From: Limanda limanda
Lineage: Eukaryota; Chordata; Actinopteri; Pleuronectiformes; Pleuronectidae
Assembly: GCF_963576545.1 (NCBI RefSeq)
Contig: NW_026870479.1
Span: 1 to 64,000, forward strand
DNA: 64,000 bases
Reading direction: 5' to 3'
The notes beneath the pieces are model-generated. The model did not search any database. It had not been told where the DNA came from and worked only from the letters and a program-made list of their open reading frames with translations. The translations under genes were made by a program, and so were the position numbers. Shown here in pieces: positions 32,967 to 45,109 of the stretch (its first letter is position 1; the number at the start of each line of letters is the position of its first letter).

Positions 32967-35900
32967 TTGCAAGTAGGCTCTACCCCCACTAAATGGGGTT
33001 GCGCGCATCGATCAGTACCATCCTTGAGCTTCTCCGACTTTCGGAAGGGTTAGGGTTAGGGTTAGGGATGAAAGCACATAGGAGAAAGAGATATTCTTGA
33101 ATAACTTTTTTTTTGAAGGTCGGAGAGACTTGCAAGTAGGCTCTACCCCCACTAAATGGGGTAGCGCGCATCGATCGGTACCATCTTTGAGCTTCTCCGA
33201 CTTTCGGAAGGGTTAGGGTTAGGGTTAGGGATGAAAGCACATAGGAGAAAGAGATATTCTTGAATAACTTTTTTTGTGAAGGTCGGAGAGACTTGCAAGT
33301 AGGCTCTACCCCCACTAAATGGGGTAGCGCGCATCGATCGGTACCATCCTTGAGCTTCTCCGACTTTCGGAAGGGTTAGGGTTAGGGTTAGGGATGAAAG
33401 CACATAGGAGAAAGAGATATTCTTGAATAACTTTTTTTGTGAAGGTCGGAGAGACTTTCAAGTAGGCTTTACCCCCACTAAATGGGGTAGCGCGCATCGA
33501 TCGGTACCATCCTTGAGCTTCTCCGACTTTCGGAAGGGTTAGGGTTAGGGTTAGGGATGAAAGCACATAGGAGAAAGAGATATTCTTGAATAACTTTTTT
33601 TGTGAAGGTCGGAGAGACTTGGAAAGTGGTTGCATCTGGACTAATTTGGGTCCTGCGGATCGATTGGTACCATCCCCGAGCTTGTACGACCTTCGGAAGA
33701 GGTCGACCGACGAAATTCCCCCAAATCTGAGGAGATATTCTTGAATAACTTTTTTTGTGAAGGTCGGAGAGACTTGCAAGTAGGCTCTACCCCCACTAAA
33801 TGGGGTAGCGCGCATCGATCGGTACCATCCTTGAGCTTCTCCGACTTTCGGAAGGGTTAGGGTTAGGGATGAAAGCACATAGGAGAAAGAGATATTCTTG
33901 AATAACTTTTTTTGTGAAGGTCGGAGAGACTTGGAAAGTGGTTGCATCTGGACTAATTCGGGTCCTGCGGATCGATTGGTACCATCCCCGAGCTTGTACG
34001 ACCTTCGGAAGAGGTCGACCGACGAAATTCCCCCAAATCTGAGGAGATATTCTTGAATAACTTTTTTTGTGAAGGTCGGAGAGACTTGCAAGTAGGCTCT
34101 ACCCCCACTAAATGGGGTTGCGCGCATCGATCAGTACCATCTTTGAGCTTCTCCGACTTTCGGAAGGGTTAGGGTTAGGGTTAGGGATGAAAGCACATAG
34201 GAGAAAGAGATATTCTTGAATAACTTTTTTTGTGAAGGTCGGAGAGACTTGCAAGTAGGCTCTACCCCCACTAAATGGGGTAGCGCGCATCGATCGGTAC
34301 CATCCTTGAGCTTCTCCGACTTTCGGAAGGGTTAGGGTTAGGGTTAGGGATGAAAGCACATAGGAGAAAGAGATATTCTTGAATAACTTTTTTTTGAAGG
34401 TCGGAGAGACTTGGAAAGTGGTTGCATCTGGACTAATTTGGGTCCTGCGGATCGATTGGTACCATCCCCGAGCTTGTACGACCTTCGGAAGAGGTCGACC
34501 GACGAAATTCCCCCAAATCTGAGGAGATATTCTTGAATAACTTTTTTTGTGAAGGTCGGAGAGACTTGCAAGTAGGCTCTACCCCCACTAAATGGGGTTG
34601 CGCGCATCGATCGGTACCATCCTTGAGCTTCTCCGACTTTCGGAAGGGTTAGGGTTAGGGTTAGGGATGAAAGCACATAGGAGAAAGAGATATTCTTGAA
34701 TAACTTTTTTTGTGAAGGTCGGAGAGACTTGCAAGTAGGCTCTACCCCCACTAAATGGGGTAGCGCGCATCGATCGGTACCATCCTTGAGCTTCTCCGAC
34801 TTTCGGAAGGGTTAGGGTTAGGGATGAAAGCACATAGGAGAAAGAGATATTCTTGAATAACTTTTTTTGTGAAGGTCGGAGAGACTTGGAAAGTGGTTGC
34901 ATCTGGACTAATTTGGGTCCTGCGGATCGATTGGTACCATCCCCGAGCTTGTACGACCTTCGGAAGAGGTCGACCGACGAAATTCCCCCAAATCTGAGGA
35001 GATATTCTTGAATAACTTTTTTTGTGAAGGTCGGAGAGACTTGCAAGTAGGCTCTACCCCCACTAAATGGGGTAGCGCGCATCGATCGGTACCATCCTTG
35101 AGCTTCTCCGACTTTCGGAAGGGTTAGGGTTAGGGTTAGGGATGAAAGCACATAGGAGAAAGAGATATTCTTGAATAAATTTTTTTGTGAAGGTCGGAGA
35201 GACTTGCAAGTAGGCTCTACCCCCACTAAATGGGGTAGCGCGCATCGATCGGTACCATCCTTGAGCTTCTCCGACTTTCGGAAGGGTTAGGGTTAGGGTT
35301 AGGGATGAAAGCACATAGGAGAAAGAGATATTCTTGAATAACTTTTTTTGTGAAGGTCGGAGAGACTTGGAAAGTGGTTGCATCTGGACTAATTTGGGTC
35401 CTGCGGATCGATTGATACCATCCCCGAGCTTGTACGACCTTCGGAAGAGGTCGACCGACGAAATTCCCCCAAATCTGAGGAGATATTCTTGAATAACTTT
35501 TTTTGTGAAGGTCGGAGAGACTTGCAAGTAGGCTCTACCCCCACTAAATGGGGTTGCGCGCATCGATCGGTACCATTCTTGAGCTTCTCCGACTTTCGGA
35601 AGGGTTAGGGTTAGGGTTAGGGATGAAAGCACATAGGAGAAAGAGATATTCTTGAATAACTTTTTTTGTGAAGGTCGGAGAGACTTGCAAGTAGGCTCTA
35701 CCCCCACTAAATGGGGTAGCGCGCATCGATCGGTACCATCTTTGAGCTTCTCCGACTTTCGGAAGGGTTAGGGTTAGGGTTAGGGATGAAAGCACATAGG
35801 AGAAAGAGATATTCTTGAATAACTTTTTTTGTGAAGGTCGGAGAGACTTGGAAAGTGGTTGCATCTGGACTAATTTGGGTCCTGCGGATCGATTGGTACC

Positions 35901-38900
35901 ATCCCCGAGCTTGTACAACCTTCGAAAGAGGTCGACCGACGAAATTCCCCCAAATCTGAGGAGATATTCTTGAATAACTTTTTTTGTGAAGGTCGGAGAG
36001 ACTTGCAAGTAGGCTCTACCCCCACTAAATGGGGTTGCGCGCATCGATCAGTACCATCCTTGAGCTTCTCCGACTTTCGGAAGGGTTAGGGTTAGGGTTA
36101 GGGATGAAAGCACATAGGAGAAAGAGATATTCTTGAATAACTTTTTTTGTGAAGGTCGGAGAGACTTGGAAAGTGGTTGCATCTGGACTAATTTGGGTCC
36201 TGCGGATCGATTGGTACCATCCCCGAGCTTGTACGACCTTCGGAAGAGGTCGACCGACGAAATTCCCCCAAATCTGAGGAGATATTCTTGAATAACTTTT
36301 TTTGTGAAGGTCGGAGAGACTTGCAAGTAGGCTCTACCCCCACTAAATGGGGTTGCGCGCATCGATCAGTACCATCCTTGAGCTTCTCCGACTTTCGGAA
36401 GGGTTAGGGTTAGGGTTAGGGATGAAAGCACATAGGAGAAAGAGATATTCTTGAATAACTTTTTTTGTGAAGGTCGGAGAGACTTGCAAGTAGGCTCTAC
36501 CCCCACTAAATGGGGTAGCGCGCATCGATCAGTACCATCCTTGAGCTTCTCCGACTTTCGGAAGGGTTAGGGTTAGGGTTAGGGATGAAAGCACATAGGA
36601 GAAAGAGATATTCTTGAATAACTTTTTTTGTGAAGGTCGGAGAGACTTGGAAAGTGGTTGCATCTGGACTAATTTGGGTCCTGCGGATCGATTGGTACCA
36701 TCCCCGAGCTTGTACGACCTTCGGAAGAGGTCGACCGACGAAATTCCCCCAAATCTGAGGAGATATTCTTGAATAACTTTTTTTGTGAAGGTCGGAGAGA
36801 CTTGCAAGTAGGCTCTACCCCCACTAAATGGGGTTGCGCGCATCGATCAGTACCATCCTTGAGCTTCTCCGACTTTCGGAAGGGTTAGGGTTAGGGTTAG
36901 GGATGAAAGCACATAGGAGAAAGAGATATTCTTGAATAACTTTTTTTGTGAAGGTCGGAGAGACTTGGAAAGTGGTTGCATCTGGACTAATTTGGGTCCT
37001 GCGGATCGATTGGTACCATCCCCGAGCTTGTACGACCTTCGGAAGAGGTCGACCGACGAAATTCCCCCAAATCTGAGGAGATATTCTTGAATAACTTTTT
37101 TTGTGAAGGTCGGAGAGACTTGCAAGTAGGCTCTACCCCCACTAAATGGGGTTGCGCGCATCGATCGGTACCATCCTTGAGCTTCTCCGACTTTCGGAAG
37201 GGTTAGGGTTAGGGTTAGGGATGAAAGCACATAGGAGAAAGAGATATTCTAGAATAACTTTTTTTGTGAAGGTCGGAGAGACTTGCAAGTAGGCTCTACC
37301 CCCACTAAATGGGGTAGCGCGCATCGATCGGTACCATCCTTGAGCTTCTCCGACTTTCGGAAGGGTTAGGGTTAGGGTTAGGGATGAAAGCACATAGGAG
37401 AAAGAGATATTCTTGAATAACTTTTTTTGTGAAGGTCGGAGAGACTTGGAAAGTGGTTGCATCTGGACTAATTTGGGTCCTGCGGATCGATTGGTACCAT
37501 CCCCGAGCTTGTACGACCTTCGGAAGAGGTCGACCGACGAAATTCCCCCAAATCTGAGGAGATATTCTTGAATAACTTTTTTTGTGAAGGTCGGAGAGAC
37601 TTGCAAGTAGGCTCTACCCCCACTAAATGGGGTAGCGCGCATCGATCGGTACCATCCTTGAGCTTCTCCGACTTTCGGAAGGGTTAGGGTTAGGGTTAGG
37701 GATGAAAGCACATAGGAGAAAGAGATATTCTTGAATAAATTTTTTTGTGAAGGTCGGAGAGACTTGCAAGTAGGCTCTACCCCCACTAAATGGGGTAGCG
37801 CGCATCGATCGGTACCATCCTTGAGCTTCTCCGACTTTCGGAAGGGTTAGGGTTAGGGTTAGGGATGAAAGCACATAGGAGAAAGAGATATTCTTGAATA
37901 ACTTTTTTTGTGAAGGTCGGAGAGACTTGGAAAGTGGTTGCATCTGGACTAATTTGGGTCCTGCGGATCGATTGGTACCATCCCCGAGCTTGTACGACCT
38001 TCGGAAGAGGTCGACCGACGAAATTCCCCCAAATCTGAGGAGATATTCTTGAATAACTTTTTTTGTGAAGGTCGGAGAGACTTGCAAGTAGGCTCTACCC
38101 CCACTAAATGGGGTTGCGCGCATCGATCGGTACCATTCTTGAGCTTCTCCGACTTTCGGAAGGGTTAGGGTTAGGGTTAGGGATGAAAGCACATAGGAGA
38201 AAGAGATATTCTTGAATAACTTTTTTTGTGAAGGTCGGAGAGACTTGCAAGTAGGCTCTACCCCCACTAAATGGGGTAGCGCGCATCGATCGGTACCATC
38301 CTTGAGCTTCTCCGACTTTCGGAAGGGTTAGGGTTAGGGTTAGGGATGAAAGCACATAGGAGAAAGAGATATTCTTGAATAACTTTTTTTGTGAAGGTCG
38401 GAGAGACTTGGAAAGTGGTTGCATCTGGACTAATTTGGGTCCTGCGGATCGATTGGTACCATCCCCGAGCTTGTACGACCTTCGAAAGAGGTCGACCGAC
38501 GAAATTCCCCCAAATCTGAGGAGATATTCTTGAATAACTTTTTTTGTGAAGGTCGGAGAGACTTGCAAGTAGGCTCTACCCCCACTAAATGGGGTTGCGC
38601 GCATCGATCAGTACCATCCTTGAGCTTCTCCGACTTTCGGAAGGGTTAGGGTTAGGGATGAAAGCACATAGGAGAAAGAGATATTCTTGAATAACTTTTT
38701 TTGTGAAGGTCGGAGAGACTTGGAAAGTGGTTGCATCTGGACTAATTTGGGTCCTGCGGATCGATTGGTACCATCCCCGAGCTTGTACGACCTTCGGAAG
38801 AGGTCGACCGACGAAATTCCCCCAAATCTGAGGAGATATTCTTGAATAACTTTTTTTGTGAAGGTCGGAGAGACTTGCAAGTAGGCTCTACCCCCACTAA

Positions 38901-39999
38901 ATGGGGTTGCGCGCATCGATCAGTACCATCCTTGAGCTTCTCCGACTTTCGGAAGGGTTAGGGTTAGGGTTAGGGATGAAAGCACATAGGAGAAAGAGAT
39001 ATTCTTGAATAACTTTTTTTGTGAAGGTCGGAGAGACTTGCAAGTAGGCTCTACCCCCACTAAATGGGGTAGCGCGCATCGATCGGTACCATCCTTGAGC
39101 TTCTCCGACTTTCGGAAGGGTTAGGGTTAGGGTTAGGGATGAAAGCACATAGGAGAAAGAGATATTCTTGAATAACTTTTTTTGTGAAGGTCGGAGAGAC
39201 TTGGAAAGTGGTTGCATCTGGACTAATTTGGGTCCTGCGGATCGATTGGTACCATCCCCGAGCTTGTACGACCTTCGGAAGAGGTCGACCGACGAAATTC
39301 CCCCAAATCTGAGGAGATATTCTTGAATAACTTTTTTTGTGAAGGTCGGAGAGACTTGCAAGTAGGCTCTACCCCCACTAAATGGGGTTGCGCGCATCGA
39401 TCAGTACCATCCTTGAGCTTCTCCGACTTTCGGAAGGGTTAGGGTTAGGGTTAGGGATGAAAGCACATAGGAGAAAGAGATATTCTTGAATAACTTTTTT
39501 TGTGAAGGTCGGAGAGACTTGGAAAGTGGTTGCATCTGGACTAATTTGGGTCCTGCGGATCGATTGGTACCATCCCCGAGCTTGTACGACCTTCGGAAGA
39601 GGTCGACCGACGAAATTCCCCCAAATCTGAGGAGATATTCTTGAATAACTTTTTTTGTGAAGGTCGGAGAGACTTGCAAGTAGGCTCTACCCCCACTAAA
39701 TGGGGTTGCGCGCATCGATCAGTACCATCCTTGAGCTTCTCCGACTTTCGGAAGGGTTAGGGTTAGGGTTAGGGATGAAAGCACATAGGAGAAAGAGATA
39801 TTCTTGAATAACTTTTTTTGTGAAGGTCGGAGAGACTTGCAAGTAGGCTCTACCCCCACTAAATGGGGTAGCGCGCATCGATCGGTACCATCCTTGAGCT
39901 TCTCCGACTTTCGGAAGGGTTAGGGTTAGGGTTAGGGATGAAAGCACATAGGAGAAAGAGATATTCTTGAATAACTTTTTTTGTGAAGGTCGGAGAGAC
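32967..39999 (+). repeat. Long higher-order repeat, copy 3 (44 monomers)
   Basis: Barcode 4-1-2-2-2-2-1-2-1-2-2-2-1-2-1 then two A, the same as copy 2. B starts: 33619, 33931, 34411, 34886, 35367, 35848, 36166, 36647, 36965, 37446, 37927, 38408, 38720, 39201, 39519. It shares TTTCAAG...CTTTACC (33456) with 25597 and 28647 but not with 1276 or 9427, which groups copies 3, 4 and 5 together. Private changes are 6-bp telomeric losses at 34729 and 38563 and ATTCTAGAATAAC at 37120. Confidence 0.92.
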
Positions 40000-42900
40000 T
40001 TGCAAGTAGGCTTTACCCCCACTAAATGGGGTAGCGCGCATCGATCGGTACCATCCTTGAGCTTCTCCGACTTTCGGAAGGGTTAGGGTTAGGGATGAAA
40101 GCACATAGGAGAAAGAGATATTCTTGAATAACTTTTTTTGTGAAGGTCGGAGAGACTTGGAAAGTGGTTGCATCTGGACTAATTTGGGTCCTGCGGATCG
40201 ATTGGTACCATCCCCGAGCTTGTACGACCTTCGGAAGAGGTCGACCGACGAAATTCCCCCAAATCTGAGGAGATATTCTTGAATAACTTTTTTTGTGAAG
40301 GTCGGAGAGACTTGCAAGTAGGCTCTACCCCCACTAAATGGGGTTGCGCGCATCGATCAGTACCATCCTTGAGCTTCTCCGACTTTCGGAAGGGTTAGGG
40401 TTAGGGTTAGGGATGAAAGCACATAGGAGAAAGAGATATTCTTGAATAACTTTTTTTGTGAAGGTCGGAGAGACTTGCAAGTAGGCTCTACCCCCACTAA
40501 ATGGGGTAGCGCGCATCGATCGGTACCATCCTTGAGCTTCTCCGACTTTCGGAAGGGTTAGGGTTAGGGTTAGGGATGAAAGCACATAGGAGAAAGAGAT
40601 ATTCTTGAATAACTTTTTTTGTGAAGGTCGGAGAGACTTGGAAAGTGGTTGCATCTGGACTAATTTGGGTCCTGCGGATCGATTGGTACCATCCCCGAGC
40701 TTGTACGACCTTCGGAAGAGGTCGACCGACGAAATTCCCCCAAATCTGAGGAGATATTCTTGAATAACTTTTTTTGTGAAGGTCGGAGAGACTTGCAAGT
40801 AGGCTCTACCCCCACTAAATGGGGTTGCGCGCATCGATCAGTACCATCCTTGAGCTTCTCCGACTTTCGGAAGGGTTAGGGTTAGGGTTAGGGATGAAAG
40901 CACATAGGAGAAAGAGATATTCTTGAATAACTTTTTTTGTGAAGGTCGGAGAGACTTGGAAAGTGGTTGCATCTGGACTAATTTGGGTCCTGCGGATCGA
41001 TTGGTACCATCCCCGAGCTTGTACGACCTTCGGAAGAGGTCGACCGACGAAATTCCCCCAAATCTGAGGAGATATTCTTGAATAACTTTTTTTGTGAAGG
41101 TCGGAGAGACTTGCAAGTAGGCTCTACCCCCACTAAATGGGGTTGCGCGCATCGATCAGTACCATCCTTGAGCTTCTCCGACTTTCGGAAGGGTTAGGGT
41201 TAGGGTTAGGGATGAAAGCACATAGGAGAAAGAGATATTCTTGAATAACTTTTTTTGTGAAGGTCGGAGAGACTTGGAAAGTGGTTGCATCTGGACTAAT
41301 TTGGGTCCTGCGGATCGATTGGTACCATCCCCGAGCTTGTACGACCTTCGGAAGAGGTCGACCGACGAAATTCCCCCAAATCTGAGGAGATATTCTTGAA
41401 TAACTTTTTTTGTGAAGGTCGGAGAGACTTGCAAGTAGGCTCTACCCCCACTAAATGGGGTTGCGCGCATCGATCAGTACCATCCTTGAGCTTCTCCGAC
41501 TTTCGGAAGGGTTAGGGTTAGGGTTAGGGATGAAAGCACATAGGAGAAAGAGATATTCTTGAATAACTTTTTTTGTGAAGGTCGGAGAGACTTGCAAGTA
41601 GGCTCTACCCCCACTAAATGGGGTAGCGCGCATCGATCGGTACCATCCTTGAGCTTCTCCGACTTTCGGAAGGGTTAGGGTTAGGGTTAGGGATGAAAGC
41701 ACATAGGAGAAAGAGATATTCTTGAATAACTTTTTTTGTGAAGGTCGGAGAGACTTGCAAGTAGGCTTTACCCCCACTAAATGGGGTAGCGCGCATCGAT
41801 CGGTACCATCCTTGAGCTTCTCCGACTTTCGGAAGGGTTAGGGTTAGGGATGAAAGCACATAGGAGAAAGAGATATTCTTGAATAACTTTTTTTGTGAAG
41901 GTCGGAGAGACTTGGAAAGTGGTTGCATCTGGACTAATTTGGGTCCTGCGGATCGATTGGTACCATCCCCGAGCTTGTACGACCTTCGGAAGAGGTCGAC
42001 CGACGAAATTCCCCCAAATCTGAGGAGATATTCTTGAATAACTTTTTTTGTGAAGGTCGGAGAGACTTGCAAGTAGGCTCTACCCCCACTAAATGGGGTT
42101 GCGCGCATCGATCAGTACCATCCTTGAGCTTCTCCGACTTTCGGAAGGGTTAGGGTTAGGGTTAGGGATGAAAGCACATAGGAGAAAGAGATATTCTTGA
42201 ATAACTTTTTTTGTGAAGGTCGGAGAGACTTGCAAGTAGGCTCTACCCCCACTAAATGGGGTAGCGCGCATCGATCGGTACCATCCTTGAGCTTCTCCGA
42301 CTTTCGGAAGGGTTAGGGTTAGGGTTAGGGATGAAAGCACATAGGAGAAAGAGATATTCTTGAATAACTTTTTTTGTGAAGGTCGGAGAGACTTGGAAAG
42401 TGGTTGCATCTGGACTAATTTGGGTCCTGCGGATCGATTGGTACCATCCCCGAGCTTGTACGACCTTCGGAAGAGGTCGACCGACGAAATTCCCCCAAAT
42501 CTGAGGAGATATTCTTGAATAACTTTTTTTGTGAAGGTCGGAGAGACTTGTGAGTAGGCTCTACCCCCACTAAATGGGGTTGCGCGCATCGATCAGTACC
42601 ATCCTTGAGCTTCTCCGACTTTCGGAAGGGTTAGGGTTAGGGTTAGGGATGAAAGCACATAGGAGAAAGAGATATTCTTGAATAACTTTTTTTGTGAAGG
42701 TCGGAGAGACTTGGAAAGTGGTTGCATCTGGACTAATTTGGGTCCTGCGGATCGATTGGTACCATCCCCGAGCTTGTACGACCTTCGGAAGAGGTCGACC
42801 GACGAAATTCCCCCAAATCTGAGGAGATATTCTTGAATAACTTTTTTTGTGAAGGTCGGAGAGACTTGCAAGTAGGCTCTACCCCCACTAAATGGGGTTG

Positions 42901-45109
42901 CGCGCATCGATCGGTACCATCCTTGAGCTTCTCCGACTTTCGGAAGGGTTAGGGTTAGGGTTAGGGATGAAAGCACATAGGAGAAAGAGATATTCTTGAA
43001 TAACTTTTTTTGTGAAGGTCGGAGAGACTTGCAAGTAGGCTCTACCCCCACTAAATGGGGTAGCGCGCATCGATCGGTACCATCCTTGAGCTTCTCCGAC
43101 TTTCGGAAGGGTTAGGGTTAGGGTTAGGGATGAAAGCACATAGGAGAAAGAGATATTCTTGAATAACTTTTTTTGTGAAGGTCGGAGAGACTTGGAAAGT
43201 GGTTGCATCTGGACTAATTTGGGTCCTGCAGATCGATTGGTACCATCCCCGAGCTTGTACGACCTTCGGAAGAGGTCGACCGACGAAATTCCCCCAAATC
43301 TGAGGAGATATTCTTGAATAACTTTTTTTGTGAAGGTCGGAGAGACTTGCAAGTAGGCTCTACCCCCACTAAATGGGGTTGCGCGCATCGATCAGTACCA
43401 TCCTTGAGCTTCTCCGACTTTCGGAAGGGTTAGGGTTAGGGTTAGGGATGAAAGCACATAGGAGAAAGAGATATTCTTGAATAACTTTTTTTGTGAAGGT
43501 CGGAGAGACTTGCAAGTAGGCTCTACCCCCACTAAATGGGGTAGCGCGCATCGATCGGTACCATCCTTGAGCTTCTCCGACTTTCGGAAGGGTTAGGGTT
43601 AGGGTTAGGGATGAAAGCACATAGGAGAAAGAGATATTCTTGAATAACTTTTTTTGTGAAGGTCGGAGAGACTTGCAAGTAGGCTTTACCCCCACTAAAT
43701 GGGGTAGCGCGCATCGATCGGTACCATCCTTGAGCTTCTCCGACTTTCGGAAGGGTTAGGGTTAGGGATGAAAGCACATAGGAGAAAGAGATATTCTTGA
43801 ATAACTTTTTTTGTGAAGGTCGGAGAGACTTGGAAAGTGGTTGCATCTGGACTAATTTGGGTCCTGCGGATCGATTGGTACCATCCCCGAGCTTGTACGA
43901 CCTTCGGAAGAGGTCGACCGACGAAATTCCCCCAAATCTGAGGAGATATTCTTGAATAACTTTTTTTGTGAAGGTCGGAGAGACTTGCAAGTAGGCTCTA
44001 CCCCCACTAAATGGGGTTGCGCGCATCGATCAGTACCATCCTTGAGCTTCTCCGACTTTCGGAAGGGTTAGGGTTAGGGTTAGGGATGAAAGCACATAGG
44101 AGAAAGAGATATTCTTGAATAACTTTTTTTGTGAAGGTCGGAGAGACTTGCAAGTAGGCTCTACCCCCACTAAATGGGGTAGCGCGCATCGATCGGTACC
44201 ATCCTTGAGCTTCTCCGACTTTCGGAAGGGTTAGGGTTAGGGTTAGGGATGAAAGCACATAGGAGAAAGAGATATTCTTGAATAACTTTTTTTGTGAAGG
44301 TCGGAGAGACTTGGAAAGTGGTTGCATCTGGACTAATTTGGGTCCTGCGGATCGATTGGTACCATCCCCGAGCTTGTACGACCTTCGGAAGAGGTCGACC
44401 GACGAAATTCCCCCAAATCTGAGGAGATATTCTTGAATAACTTTTTTTGTGAAGGTCGGAGAGACTTGCAAGTAGGCTCTACCCCCACTAAATGGGGTTG
44501 CGCGCATCGATCAGTACCATCCTTGAGCTTCTCCGACTTTCGGAAGGGTTAGGGTTAGGGTTAGGGATGAAAGCACATAGGAGAAAGAGATATTCTTGAA
44601 TAACTTTTTTTGTGAAGGTCGGAGAGACTTGGAAAGTGGTTGCATCTGGACTAATTTGGGTCCTGCGGATCGATTGGTACCATCCCCGAGCTTGTACGAC
44701 CTTCGGAAGAGGTCGACCGACGAAATTCCCCCAAATCTGAGGAGATATTCTTGAATAACTTTTTTTGTGAAGGTCGGAGAGACTTGCAAGTAGGCTCTAC
44801 CCCCACTAAATGGGGTTGCGCGCATCGATCAGTACCATCCTTGAGCTTCTCCGACTTTCGGAAGGGTTAGGGTTAGGGTTAGGGATGAAAGCACATAGGA
44901 GAAAGAGATATTCTTGAATAACTTTTTTTGTGAAGGTCGGAGAGACTTGCAAGTAGGCTCTACCCCCACTAAATGGGGTAGCGCGCATCGATCGGTACCA
45001 TCCTTGAGCTTCTCCGACTTTCGGAAGGGTTAGGGTTAGGGTTAGGGATGAAAGCACATAGGAGAAAGAGATATTCTTGAATAACTTTTTTTGTGAAGGT
45101 CGGAGAGAC
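40000..45109 (+). repeat. Higher-order repeat with CTTTACC marker (1755 and 1918 bp, then 1437)
   Basis: A short A with GGCTTTACC opens each unit at 40000, 41755 and 43673; a full-length version with CATTCTT is at 45110. Spacings are 1755, 1918 and 1437 bp. 1918 minus 1755 is 163, one A. B starts: 40157, 40638, 40956, 41274, 41912, 42393, 42711, 43192 (CTGCAGATC), 43830, 44311, 44629. The A at 42548 opens TTGTGAGTAGG, a variant also at 46553. Confidence 0.9.
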
